Shown one piece after another: positions 8,748 through 16,501 of a DNA stretch of 36,460 nt. The notes beneath the pieces are model-generated. The model was given only the letters and a program-made list of their open reading frames with translations. It had not been told where the DNA came from and made no database searches. Position 1 is the stretch's first letter, and each line of letters opens with the position of its first letter. Both the position numbers and the translations under genes were made by a program. Source of the stretch: Oscillospiraceae bacterium (lineage in GTDB: Bacteria; Bacillota; Clostridia; Oscillospirales; Ruminococcaceae); contig SVMZ01000031.1 of assembly GCA_015067185.1 (NCBI GenBank), positions 1 to 36,460 of the forward strand, read 5' to 3'.

Positions 8748-9491
8748 TCAGATATAAATTCTGTTGGCAAAAGTCATCGGCAATCTCTCACCGTAGATAT
8801 GAGAGGTATCCGACCATACAAGGCACCTGGGGCGTGTTACTCCTCTATCCGTGTTGGGGAATTCTATAATAATAATTCCGGAATGGGTAACTTCAAATGC
8901 CGTGGAAAAAAGATGCGGCGCTATCCCTAGGATCTGTGACACCCATGCTTTTCCAAATCCCTCATGGCAGAACATGGCGATCCTGTCATCATTCGGCTTC
9001 TCGATGCGGTAGAGTACACCCTCTCTTCTGTAGCCGTGATTTGCAATCAGTTTGTCGGAGGCATCCTGTATCCGTTTCAACCCTTTTCGAATGCTTTCTC
9101 CCCGCCCCTGCAGGATCGGAAGATCATACCACTTCTCGTAATCACGGATGGTATCGTTATTGACAATTTCTTCAACAGGAAGTCCCCAGTACCATGCTTT
9201 GCGCCCATTATACACAAGAGACATCTCTTCGAACGCCGTATCCTCACTGGCCCAATCCTCAATATTGATATCCAGATGCATCATCTCAGCCAAGGGTTTG
9301 GCTGTCTGCTGCGCCCTGATCATAGGAGAGGAATAAATTTTACTGATCCCCACATTAGAAAGTCTTCTTCCCACCGCTTCTGCCTGACGAAGCCCCTTTG
9401 GGGTAAGGCTGTCCGGATCATAGATAGGGTCTCCATGTCTGACAATATATAAAATCAAGGTCTTCATCTCCGTCTTATTCTTATTTGTCAT
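8748..9491 (-). CDS. Histidine phosphatase family protein (phosphoglycerate-mutase-like)
   Basis: The 247-residue cytoplasmic protein has the branch-1 histidine phosphatase signature. IVRHGDPIY near residue 17 carries the catalytic RHG histidine, SSPMIRAQQTA has the second arginine, and CHEGFG near residue 175 carries the second catalytic histidine. A large insertion between these motifs makes it longer than typical cobC-like members. The substrate cannot be assigned; such proteins act on small phosphomonoesters. The ATG at 9491 has GAAAGG only 3 bases upstream; an alternative ATG at 9467 abuts GGAG, so the start is uncertain by eight codons. It has its own near-perfect promoter and is divergent from the deformylase gene. 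Confidence 0.85.
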   Translation of the reverse strand: MTNKNKTEMKTLILYIVRHGDPIYDPDSLTPKGLRQAEAVGRRLSNVGISKIYSSPMIRAQQTAKPLAEMMHLDINIEDWASEDTAFEEMSLVYNGRKAWYWGLPVEEIVNNDTIRDYEKWYDLPILQGRGESIRKGLKRIQDASDKLIANHGYRREGVLYRIEKPNDDRIAMFCHEGFGKAWVSQILGIAPHLFSTAFEVTHSGIIIIEFPNTDRGVTRPRCLVWSDTSHIYGERLPMTFANRIYI

Positions 9492-9511
9492 TGGCCTTTC
9501 AAACCATATAT

Positions 9512-9540
9512 ATTATAAGAGAAAACCCTTTTGATGTCAA
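9512..9540 (-). promoter_or_regulatory. Consensus sigma-A promoter of the histidine phosphatase gene
   Basis: On the minus strand TTGACA (9540-9535) and TATAAT (9517-9512) are separated by exactly 17 bases. The leader to the ATG at 9491 is very short, about 14 bases. Confidence 0.8.
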
Positions 9541-9554
9541 TTCCAAAAGTATGC

Positions 9555-9583
9555 TTGATATGAAAACAGAATAATGATATAAT
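9555..9583 (+). promoter_or_regulatory. Sigma-A promoter of the peptide deformylase gene
   Basis: TTGATA (9555-9560) and TATAAT (9578-9583) have a 17-base spacer. It is back-to-back with the phosphatase promoter, with 14 bases between the two -35 boxes. Confidence 0.8.
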
Positions 9584-9628
9584 TATTTCTAATATCAAAA
9601 AATCAAGTGATAATAAAAGAGGTTCGAT

Positions 9629-10048
9629 ATGATAAAACCCATTATACACGATATTCTCTTTCTCGGAAGAAACTGTAAGCCAGCTTCCGCAGAAGATCTC
9701 CCTGTTGCCCAGGATCTGCTCGACACGCTGAAAGCCAATTCCTCTTCCTGCGTTGGTCTGGCAGCCAACATGATCGGTATCGATAAACGCATTATCGCTT
9801 TTGATAACAACGGTGAACCTATGGTCATGTTTAATCCCCGTATCCTTAAACATGCTGATCCCTTTGAAACAGAGGAGGGCTGCCTTTCTCTGGAAGGACT
9901 CCGCAAAACCAAACGTTACCGCTCTATCAAAGTAGAATGGCAAATTTGGCAAAACAATGCTCTTCAAACCCGAATTAAAACTTTTACAGGCTGGACTGCT
10001 CAGATCATTCAGCATGAGATTGATCACTGCAACGGTATCCTTATATAA
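9629..10048 (+). CDS. def: Peptide deformylase, short variant with altered motif I
   Basis: This encodes 139 residues of the metal-dependent enzyme that removes the N-formyl group from nascent proteins at the ribosome. Motif II EGCLS (83-87, metal ligand C85) and motif III HEIDH (129-133: H129, E130, H133) are intact. Motif I reads GLAANMIG (43-50), where most deformylases have GLAAPQIG; methionine at position 48 replaces the glutamine that stabilises the oxyanion. The chain stops a few residues after motif III, so the C-terminal helix of E. coli Def (168 residues) is absent. This variant is, from memory, a known short subgroup in gut Firmicutes, usually alongside a second def. AGAGG precedes the ATG by about 7 bases. 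It is a single-gene unit with its own promoter and terminator. Confidence 0.88.
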   Translation: MIKPIIHDILFLGRNCKPASAEDLPVAQDLLDTLKANSSSCVGLAANMIGIDKRIIAFDNNGEPMVMFNPRILKHADPFETEEGCLSLEGLRKTKRYRSIKVEWQIWQNNALQTRIKTFTGWTAQIIQHEIDHCNGILI

Positions 10049-10166
10049 TACCTCTGTTTTATATGCGGCATCTTTCCCCTTTATCCCGCAAGACCTCTAT
10101 TTCTCTCTATCGGCACTGCAAAAATATTTTTCACATCCTCTCCATTGTTTCGTAAACGAAACCAGT

Positions 10167-10220
10167 AAAAATACTCCTTGGCATATTATGGTTATACCAC
10201 AATATACCAAGGAGTATTTT
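10167..10220. terminator. Bidirectional terminator between def and gltS
   Basis: AAAATACTCCTTGG (10168-10181) pairs with 10207-10220. An inner ATATT/AATAT and TGGT/ACCA extension makes a long hairpin. The A-run on one side and T-run on the other serve the convergent def (+) and gltS (-) transcripts. Confidence 0.88.
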
Positions 10221-10237
10221 CCATTTTATTTTTTCCG

Positions 10238-11677
10238 TTAAGCTTCTTCTTTCCAAACGGCCACTGCTTTGTTGGCATACCGTTTTTTGAAAATTCTTCT
10301 CCGGAACAGATATACCGTATAGATAAACCACAACAGGAAGAAAACTGCGCAGGCAATCACCGCATTGCTCAAAGACTGAGCGGAAAAACTCAGCAAAAAC
10401 AGCAGCGGGGCAATCATAACCATCGCCGGGAAGTTGGAGAGAATATACAAACTGGATGTAGGTGTCCGCAGACCCGGGTCAACCTCTTTCATAAGGATCA
10501 TACCATTGGAAGCGGTGCCGGTCAGCGTACCAAAGCTCATCAGGAAAAATTCATGCTCAAAACCCTTGAAACACTCTTTGGATACCATACGGATATACAC
10601 ATATGTAATTACCGTACCTACCAGGCTGAGGATCACGATGGGCCAGATATAATTTTTAATATCGTTGATTTCAATGGCAGCCACGCCGGCAACAATCATC
10701 AGGTCAAATGCGAAGCCGGAAATACGGTCCATCTGGTAGTTATTGATATACTCACGGTGCATTACTTTATCTTTCCTCAGACGCTTGACCACAAATTTGA
10801 TCAGCATAGCCGCCAAGGATGCCCACAGGAAGTTAAAGCCCCATGCAATACTGTTTGTAAAGGCAGAAAGTTTGCCTAACAGGAACATAAAACCAAAAGA
10901 GACTGCGTAAGCCAAAGCCACAAAACCTGCCTGTAACGTAAATTTATCTACAGACTCATTGTCGGGAATCTCGTCTCCGTTGGGATTGGTGTGGTCTATC
11001 GTTTCATCGGAGAGACTTCCTTTTCTCACCTGAAGTTCTTTCCGTTTTTTATAAATATTGATATGCAGCACACCAAACACAGAAGCGACAACAAAACCAA
11101 TGGAAGCAAGGGATAATCCAAAACTGCCGTTTCCGGAAAATTGAGCAGCAGGGGTGTTGGTAAAGTTAACATCCCAGCTCAAAGCATTACCGGGACCCTG
11201 GCCGTATGCCAACGGCAGGATCAAGCCGCAGATGTAAGAAATCACGTTTTCTCCGCGGCGGGTTACCAAAAACAGAATCAGTGTGATTCCCAAACCCACA
11301 AACGCCTGCAGCATATAAGTACCACCCTGCAGCGCACCGAACTCAAGCACCTGTGCCGGGTTGGTCTTATGCTTACTTTTCTCCGTTTTCAAGGACATCG
11401 CCGCAAAACCAATAGCTAAACAGTGATATGTAATAACCTGCATCATCCGGTTATCAACCATCATAAAATCAAATTGCTTGGCAATGACATTCACAACCAA
11501 CAACAATGTTCCTCCCAAAAGGGCAGAAGGGATCAAACATTTCCGAAACATGGGAATTGTACGGCGGAGAACATTTCCCAACACCAAAAACAACAGCAAA
11601 AGCCCTAATTGAACCATAAATGCCCAAACGGCATCATAGTTCGCCAGTGTAAAATCCCAACTGGATGCATAATCCAT
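10238..11677 (-). CDS. gltS: Sodium/glutamate symporter (GltS family)
   Basis: The 479-residue membrane protein has about 10-12 helices in two halves, as in the GltS (ESS) family of sodium-coupled glutamate importers. Recognisable features are the N-terminal helix with GNVLRRTIPMFRKCLIPSALLGG, a repeat-type loop with YGQGPGNALSW, and a second loop LTGTASNGMILMKEVDPGLRTP, the two family re-entrant loops. A charged cytoplasmic linker of about 40 residues sits mid-protein, making it longer than E. coli GltS (401 residues). GAGGAG lies 10 bases before the ATG, and a consensus promoter precedes it. It is a single-gene unit. The substrate is inferred from the family. Confidence 0.88.
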   Translation of the reverse strand: MDYASSWDFTLANYDAVWAFMVQLGLLLLFLVLGNVLRRTIPMFRKCLIPSALLGGTLLLVVNVIAKQFDFMMVDNRMMQVITYHCLAIGFAAMSLKTEKSKHKTNPAQVLEFGALQGGTYMLQAFVGLGITLILFLVTRRGENVISYICGLILPLAYGQGPGNALSWDVNFTNTPAAQFSGNGSFGLSLASIGFVVASVFGVLHINIYKKRKELQVRKGSLSDETIDHTNPNGDEIPDNESVDKFTLQAGFVALAYAVSFGFMFLLGKLSAFTNSIAWGFNFLWASLAAMLIKFVVKRLRKDKVMHREYINNYQMDRISGFAFDLMIVAGVAAIEINDIKNYIWPIVILSLVGTVITYVYIRMVSKECFKGFEHEFFLMSFGTLTGTASNGMILMKEVDPGLRTPTSSLYILSNFPAMVMIAPLLFLLSFSAQSLSNAVIACAVFFLLWFIYTVYLFRRRIFKKRYANKAVAVWKEEA

Positions 11678-11708
11678 GAAGTACCAACTCCTCTTCCAAT
11701 CTGTTTTT

Positions 11709-11737
11709 ATTATACACTACCATGCTTTTTTTGTCAA
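11709..11737 (-). promoter_or_regulatory. Perfect consensus sigma-A promoter of gltS
   Basis: On the minus strand TTGACA (11737-11732) and TATAAT (11714-11709) are separated by 17 bases, matching both hexamers exactly. Confidence 0.85.
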
Positions 11738-11759
11738 ACAATGAGAAAAAGACCTGAAA

Positions 11760-12075
11760 ACACCATACAAGGAAAAATGCGATACAAAACCAACCTGTGT
11801 CCCATTCTTTTTCATTAACGAGTGCGTCGAAAAACGTTCCGCCGCCAAAAAATCTTTTTGCCTGCGGGTCTACGGAAATCAATCCGCTTCGCATACAAGA
11901 GTCGACGTCAAGCTCTTATGAGCCACGTCAATGATCAAATACCCCACTTTATCACTTGGGTATTCAAAGGCATATATTGCCGAATCGTGTGCAGGTGTTA
12001 CCTTTGCGGAAATTTCGTTTTCAAGCAAAACTTTATATTCATGACAGGTTGATTTTTCGCTTCCTTCTACTGCAG
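11760..12075 (-). pseudogene. Decayed fragment resembling a GH92 alpha-mannosidase
   Basis: Reading the minus strand from about 12075 down, one frame gives EYKVLLENEISAKVTPAHD, then an IYAFEYPSD segment and YLIIDVAHKS. This resembles the N-terminal beta-sandwich of GH92 enzymes (pattern YxVxL..., aELT..., RYTFP..., lilDl). A stop at 11879-11881 ends that frame. A second minus frame continues with SVDPQAKRFFGGGTFFDAL and a GWF motif plausibly from the same domain, implying a frameshift. Neither start codon nor catalytic domain is present. GH92 identity rests on motif resemblance only. It abuts an AraC remnant on the opposite strand. Confidence 0.4.
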
Positions 12076-12398
12076 CAACGGCTCTTTCGCGCAGCATACC
12101 GGCTCGTCTGGTTGAATTTGTAGAAGAAAACTATGCAAGTAAGGTGACGATACAACGTGCTGCGGAACATTTTGGTTTCAGCAAACAATATTTTTGCAAA
12201 TGGTTTAAAAAAGAAACAGGCGTTACGTTTAAGGATTTCCTGAACAATGTCAGAATCCACCACGCCTGCGCCTGTCTTTCCGGAGGTTATTCGGTAGAAG
12301 AAACATCTGAACGATGCAGTTTTTCCGATCCTTCCTATTTTACTAAGGTCTTTAAACGGTTTGTGGGAACTACCCCAAAAGCCTATACCTATAAGTAG
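12045..12398 (+). pseudogene. C-terminal remnant of an AraC-family regulator
   Basis: The frame encodes a full AraC-type DNA-binding domain of about 100 residues from LVEFVEENYASK to the end. The first helix-turn-helix shows AAEHFGFSKQYFCKWFKKETG and the second SVEETSERCSFSDPSYFTKVFKRFVG, ending TTPKAYTYK. Nothing upstream supplies an effector domain, a ribosome binding site or a convincing start. The frame closes at a stop near 12042, and sequence just before that reads as another gene fragment on the minus strand. It is therefore most likely a 5'-deleted pseudogene. Translation of the isolated DNA-binding domain from GTG 12144 would lack the first helix. Confidence 0.7.
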
Positions 12399-12450
12399 GG
12401 AATGGATTTATCCGTCCCGTTCTCGGAATGTATAAATGCATTCCCTACAA

Positions 12451-12900
12451 TTAAAACAACGTTATTATCCAATAAATGACCCCGTAGATCACGCTTGCCA
12501 CCGTGCCGTACACGATAACGGGACCGGCGATGGTAAACATCTTTACTCCAACACCCAAGACAAATCCTTCTGCTTTAAATTCCAACGCAGGAGAAACAAC
12601 CGCATTGGCAAATCCCGTAATTGGGACCAAGGTACCTGCCCCACCTACTGTGGCTATTTTATCGTATACTTTCAACCCTGTCAGCAGCGCGGATAAAAAA
12701 ACCAACGTCACCGAAGTTACTCCCGAGGCTGTCTGTAAATCCATCCCCGCATGGAGATAAAGATTGGTGAGAAGCTCACCGATTGTGCAGATCGTTCCGC
12801 CAATCAAAAATGCTCCTGCCATATTTCTCAGCACCCTGCTTCCCGGTGCTCGTCTACGTGACAATGCATCATACTCTTTCGCCGTCATATCTTTTGCCAT
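12451..12900 (-). CDS. spoVAC: Stage V sporulation protein AC (SpoVAC)
   Basis: The 149-residue protein is SpoVAC, part of the inner spore membrane channel that moves calcium-dipicolinate into the forespore and out at germination. After a polar N-terminus come about four hydrophobic helices with the family hallmarks NMAGAFLIGGTICTIGE, GLKVYDKI, GGAGTLVPITGFANAVVSPA and ALEFKAEGFVLGVGVKMF. Length matches the family. The ribosome binding site AGGAGGT lies 8-9 bases before the ATG. In most Clostridia it is followed by spoVAD and spoVAE, but downstream here is the AraC/GH92 relic region, so it is a single gene. The promoter looks forespore-specific. Confidence 0.93.
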   Translation of the reverse strand: MAKDMTAKEYDALSRRRAPGSRVLRNMAGAFLIGGTICTIGELLTNLYLHAGMDLQTASGVTSVTLVFLSALLTGLKVYDKIATVGGAGTLVPITGFANAVVSPALEFKAEGFVLGVGVKMFTIAGPVIVYGTVASVIYGVIYWIITLF

Positions 12901-12922
12901 TTTCTACACCTCCTGTTGCCGT

Positions 12923-12951
12923 TAGTGTTCCCTTTCTCTCCCTTATTATTC
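12923..12951 (-). promoter_or_regulatory. Forespore-type (sigma-F/sigma-G) promoter of spoVAC
   Basis: On the minus strand GAATA (12951-12947) is followed after 17 bases by AACACTA (12929-12923), close to the sigma-G pattern GAATA-N17-CATACTA with two -10 mismatches. The ten bases GGGAACACTA also fit the sigma-F -10 form GGnnAnAnTA. No sigma-A promoter is visible in this gap. Confidence 0.55.
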
Positions 12952-12987
12952 CGTCACCTCTTCCTTTTTGCATTCGCCAATCTTTAC

Positions 12988-13031
12988 ACAAAACAATGCC
13001 AACGGATCCCGACGTAAGACCCATTGGCATT
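12988..13031 (-). terminator. Intrinsic terminator after the M23 peptidase gene
   Basis: On the minus strand AATGCCAA (13031-13024) pairs with TTGGCATT (13002-12995) around a 21-base loop with further CC/GG pairing, followed by GTTTTGTG. Confidence 0.65.
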
Positions 13032-13068
13032 TCGTTTTATCTGTTCATGTTATAAATTTGAAAACAAC

Positions 13069-15099
13069 TCAGAGATAATGAAGCGGATTTACCCGTTTTC
13101 CGTTGATGCTGATTTCAAAATGCAGGTGGGGACCTGATGCACGGCCTGTCTGACCTATTGCCGCAATATGTTGTCCCTGACGAACATAGTCACCGGCACG
13201 TACAAACACATTACTGCAGTGTGCATACAGCGTCTGCACGCCGCCGCCATGATCAATCTTCAGGTGCAGCCCGTAACCGTAATACAGTCGTTTTACAAAC
13301 ACAACCGTTCCGGGTGCCGAAGCAAATATCGCAGTTCCTCTCGGTGCCGCAATGTCAATGGCATAATGGCCGGAATATCCCAGCCAGCCACAACTGATTT
13401 TTCCTGCTGCTGTCGGCCAGATAAAGCTCGCAGACGTATTCAAACCGCCCCCGCTGACAGATCCGGTATTACCTGACGGTTTTGCAATATATGTACCTAC
13501 ACTGAGGATCTGATTGACCGGTGCCGTTATTTCGGTGGTAGAAATGATATTTCTCTCTACCTCTACACCATCCACATAGGTAACATCCGCTACCTGCTCG
13601 CTGATACCCGGAACACCGGCAGACTTTATGGAGGTAACACCATTATAAAGAGAGGAATCGCTAACACGTTCCGTTCCGTAAGGTACTTCCACCTCGTAAA
13701 CCTCGCGGCGGGTTACCTTAATTCCGAGGAACGGTTCAGATTTAGAAATAAGCACCTCATCTCCACCAAACAGAGATTTCATAATATTCGGATTCAGTGC
13801 CACAAGATCTGCCAATTTCATATTGTTTTTGTTGGCAATACGAAGGGGAGAATCGCCTGCCACAACGGTGTAATATCTTTCGCCCTCCACCTCACTGTCC
13901 AGCTGTTGTTCTATCGCATTGAGGGAAAGGATGGATGTAGACGGATAAATACCTTCCGAAATTTTGACTTTGTTAACAAAAGAAACCACTTCACCCGCAG
14001 CACCTGTCCGATATCCCTCAAGACGTGCATCCAACAATTTCAGTACTCCTATATTATCATCTGTGGCTCCAATAAACTCATCGTCAATATAAAGTCCATA
14101 GGCTGTCTGTACATCGTTGCCAGAAGCTGTAATAATCCGGTTTGCCAAAGTATCTACCGAAGTAAATTCTTTTGCATCGATAACACACAGTGTAAATCTG
14201 GGAACAGAGTCGGCCGGCTGAAGGTATTCTTCATTGATAATACGCGCCTTAACAATCCTCTCCGCTTCGTCAAATTTCGCTTCATTCTCAACATATCCGA
14301 TCACTTCACCATCATACTCAACGGAAAAAGCAAATGTCAGCGTGTTAAAATAATGGATTACCGAGATCAAAAGCAAAGCCGCCGCTATCGGCAGTACATA
14401 ATTGATGATTGCCACAAAAAAGTAGAAAACAGGCCTGATTACTGCAATGACAATAAGCAGTGATTCCTTTGCATAAACCAATACCCGCTTCTGCTCGGCG
14501 GTTCTTATTCTCCGGAGACTCATTCTGATACGCACCTTGGCCTGATGGATCGATGCAAACTTTCTGTTCCAGAAGTTTAGCCACCTCAGCCTGAGACGAG
14601 CCCAAAAGCGATGCCAGCTATCTGCAATACTGCCCCTTACCTCACGATTCTGTGCAATGATCCATCTGCGTAGAATGCGGTTGTTTCTCCGCAACCTGGC
14701 ACCCATAATATACTGACTGCTATACAGAATTCTGTCAATTTTCGCCGTTGCTTCTCCCACTCTGGTCTTGTCAAAACGCTCCCGCGCTTCAACATATCTA
14801 TCTTCCAGTTTCTTCAAAAGCACAATAACCGGACCGGTTATCTTTTTCCATGATTTTTTTACCGATCCTGCCACCTTTTTCAGTGCAGTCTCTATCGGTT
14901 TCCATCCTTTTTCCACAGCAACTGCTGCCGCAATAAAAAATCCTGCAATATATTTTAACACTTTGGAAAAATATGTTCCCAACAAAAATTTCTTTGCCTT
15001 TATCTGCTCAGAAGAATTTTCTGTATTTTTCCCTGCTGCCGTTTTCTTTATTTCATTCTTTTTGTCCGTTTCCCGCTTCGCAGTTTTGGTACTTTTCAT
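13069..15099 (-). CDS. Membrane-anchored LysM-G5-M23 peptidoglycan endopeptidase
   Basis: This encodes 676 residues. Domains in order are a Lys/Arg-rich, Trp-containing N-terminal region (1-205) with a weak hydrophobic patch at 46-62, a long membrane segment (213-250), an alpha/beta stalk (255-405), LysM (409-452), G5 (459-535) and a C-terminal M23 metallopeptidase (about 560-676). Zinc ligands and catalytic residues are present: H578 and D582 (GHYAID), H627 (YAHC), H658 and H660 (HLH). It probably cleaves peptidoglycan cross-links outside the membrane, possibly during growth or engulfment. The reading frame extends 27 codons further, but those overlap the promoter, so ATG 15099 is preferred; AAAGGAG lies 18 bases before it, an unusually long spacing. 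The basic 200-residue cytoplasmic region is unusual for this class. Confidence 0.85.
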   Translation of the reverse strand: MKSTKTAKRETDKKNEIKKTAAGKNTENSSEQIKAKKFLLGTYFSKVLKYIAGFFIAAAVAVEKGWKPIETALKKVAGSVKKSWKKITGPVIVLLKKLEDRYVEARERFDKTRVGEATAKIDRILYSSQYIMGARLRRNNRILRRWIIAQNREVRGSIADSWHRFWARLRLRWLNFWNRKFASIHQAKVRIRMSLRRIRTAEQKRVLVYAKESLLIVIAVIRPVFYFFVAIINYVLPIAAALLLISVIHYFNTLTFAFSVEYDGEVIGYVENEAKFDEAERIVKARIINEEYLQPADSVPRFTLCVIDAKEFTSVDTLANRIITASGNDVQTAYGLYIDDEFIGATDDNIGVLKLLDARLEGYRTGAAGEVVSFVNKVKISEGIYPSTSILSLNAIEQQLDSEVEGERYYTVVAGDSPLRIANKNNMKLADLVALNPNIMKSLFGGDEVLISKSEPFLGIKVTRREVYEVEVPYGTERVSDSSLYNGVTSIKSAGVPGISEQVADVTYVDGVEVERNIISTTEITAPVNQILSVGTYIAKPSGNTGSVSGGGLNTSASFIWPTAAGKISCGWLGYSGHYAIDIAAPRGTAIFASAPGTVVFVKRLYYGYGLHLKIDHGGGVQTLYAHCSNVFVRAGDYVRQGQHIAAIGQTGRASGPHLHFEISINGKRVNPLHYL

Positions 15100-15151
15100 T
15101 TCGACGATGTTGTTCAGCTCCTTTCCTTCAACATAAAAATACATATTATAC

Positions 15152-15180
15152 ATTATAGTACATTTGTCGTTTTTTCGCAA
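15152..15180 (-). promoter_or_regulatory. Sigma-A type promoter of the M23 peptidase gene
   Basis: On the minus strand TTGCGA (15180-15175) and TATAAT (15157-15152) have a 17-base spacer. Its position excludes the upstream in-frame ATG codons as starts. Confidence 0.7.
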
Positions 15181-15254
15181 TCAGCTTTACAGAAAATTAA
15201 CTTAATAACCTAATTTTACTTGTATAATCCTACAATCCCTTACGGCTTTTCTCA

Positions 15255-15298
15255 TACAAAAACTGCACCGCTTTTGGAGCGCTGCAGTTTATTTTTTG
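15255..15298 (-). terminator. Intrinsic terminator after the ROK kinase gene
   Basis: AAACTGCA (15260-15267) pairs with TGCAGTTT (15283-15290) with inner CGC/GCG pairing. T-runs occur on both strands; on the minus strand it follows the ROK gene stop. Confidence 0.85.
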
Positions 15299-15309
15299 AA
15301 TTTTCTGTT

Positions 15310-16278
15310 TTAACTCTTCTGTTCGCCCTCCTGCGCAATACAAATTGCGGCGAAATCACCAATCTGTTCGCCCAATTTGGCTGGAACAAACTGGCAGCGC
15401 TCCAGTACTCCCGGCAGACATTCACGTTCAATAACCGGCAGCATATGGGGCAGGATCAGTTCTGTTGAACGCGGATAGATGCCTCCTATTACAATTTTTT
15501 GCGGATCCAAAACATCCACCAGCACAGACAGCGCCTCGCCCATCTTTTTTCCGCAGGTTGCATACACTTCAATTCCCGCTTTATCTCCCCGGTCTGCAGC
15601 ATCAGCTATGGTTTTTGCATTGATCTCATCCCGGTTGCTACTCCAGTAAGCAGGCTTTTCTCCGTTTTGATAGTGAGCCAGTCCAATGGTATAGCCCAAC
15701 TGTGCAATACCGCCGCCACTGCAGAAACCCTCAAAACTGCCCTGTTTTCCATAACCCACCGGCCCAAGCCGTTCAGAACGTACATGTCCGATCTCTCCTG
15801 CTCTGTCCGAACTGCCGGAATAAAGTCTTCCCCCCAGAATCAAACCTGCGCCGAAACCGGTACCAAAGGTAAGAAAGACCATGTTCTCGCATCCTATTCC
15901 CGCTCCGTATTTCCACTCTGCCACTGCGCAGGCATCCGCATCATTCCGCAGATATACCGGAACCCCCATCCGCTGACTGATGATACTGCAAATCGGCACA
16001 TCATCCCAGGTGGGCAGATTGGGAGGACGCTTGACTGTTCCCGTTTTGGAATCCAGCGGTCCGCCGCAGCTAATCCCGATTGCCTCGTAGTCAGCGTTTT
16101 TTTTCATTTCCTCCAGAATCTCACAAAACCGCTCAATGATCTTATAGGGATCTCCATCTTTTTCTGTGGCAAACTTCTCTTTTTTCAATATATCAATACT
16201 ATTTTCATCTGTTTGAGCAAGAATAACGGCACACTTTGTTCCGCCGATATCGATTCCTGCGTATATTTTTTTCTCTGC
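15310..16278 (-). CDS. ROK-family sugar kinase lacking the zinc-finger cysteines
   Basis: The 322-residue protein is a ROK-family kinase or regulator of the ASKHA fold. It has the phosphate motif DIGGTK (11-16), the catalytic aspartate in LRNDADA (D114), the FGTGFGAG adenosine-side loop (139-146) and EIGH (163-166). No N-terminal helix-turn-helix is present, so it is a kinase rather than an NagC-type repressor. In canonical ROK proteins EIGH is followed by the zinc motif CxCGxxGC; here the region reads GPVGYGKQGSFEGFC, with none of the usual cysteines. The substrate (glucose, N-acetylglucosamine or N-acetylmannosamine type) is not assignable. ATG 16278 is chosen because AGAGGGAG lies 10 bases before it. 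It is a single-gene unit. Confidence 0.87.
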   Translation of the reverse strand, partial: AEKKIYAGIDIGGTKCAVILAQTDENSIDILKKEKFATEKDGDPYKIIERFCEILEEMKKNADYEAIGISCGGPLDSKTGTVKRPPNLPTWDDVPICSIISQRMGVPVYLRNDADACAVAEWKYGAGIGCENMVFLTFGTGFGAGLILGGRLYSGSSDRAGEIGHVRSERLGPVGYGKQGSFEGFCSGGGIAQLGYTIGLAHYQNGEKPAYWSSNRDEINAKTIADAADRGDKAGIEVYATCGKKMGEALSVLVDVLDPQKIVIGGIYPRSTELILPHMLPVIERECLPGVLERCQFVPAKLGEQIGDFAAICIAQEGEQKS

Positions 16279-16338
16279 CATTCTTCTCATACTCCCTCTG
16301 CCCATCCCGGCGATGCTCACTTTTTGTATTTGTTTATT

Positions 16339-16367
16339 ATTTTAACATATTTTTATTTTATATGCAA
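16339..16367 (-). promoter_or_regulatory. Sigma-A type promoter of the ROK gene
   Basis: On the minus strand TTGCAT (16367-16362) and TAAAAT (16344-16339) have a 17-base spacer, about 60 bases before the start codon. Confidence 0.65.
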
Positions 16368-16466
16368 TCTTTATTATTTAAAGATATACCAAGGCTTTCA
16401 CCATCCTTTACGCTCAGACAATCTGCCGCCTCATATCGTAAATTTTTATCTTTTTTATTTTTCCTC

Positions 16467-16495
16467 TTGACAAATTTTCCTTTCTATAATATAAT
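16467..16495 (+). promoter_or_regulatory. Perfect consensus sigma-A promoter of the T-box transcript
   Basis: TTGACA (16467-16472) and TATAAT (16490-16495) have a 17-base spacer. Predicted transcription starts near 16502, giving a leader of about 345 bases. Confidence 0.85.
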
Positions 16496-16501
16496 TTTAT
16501 T

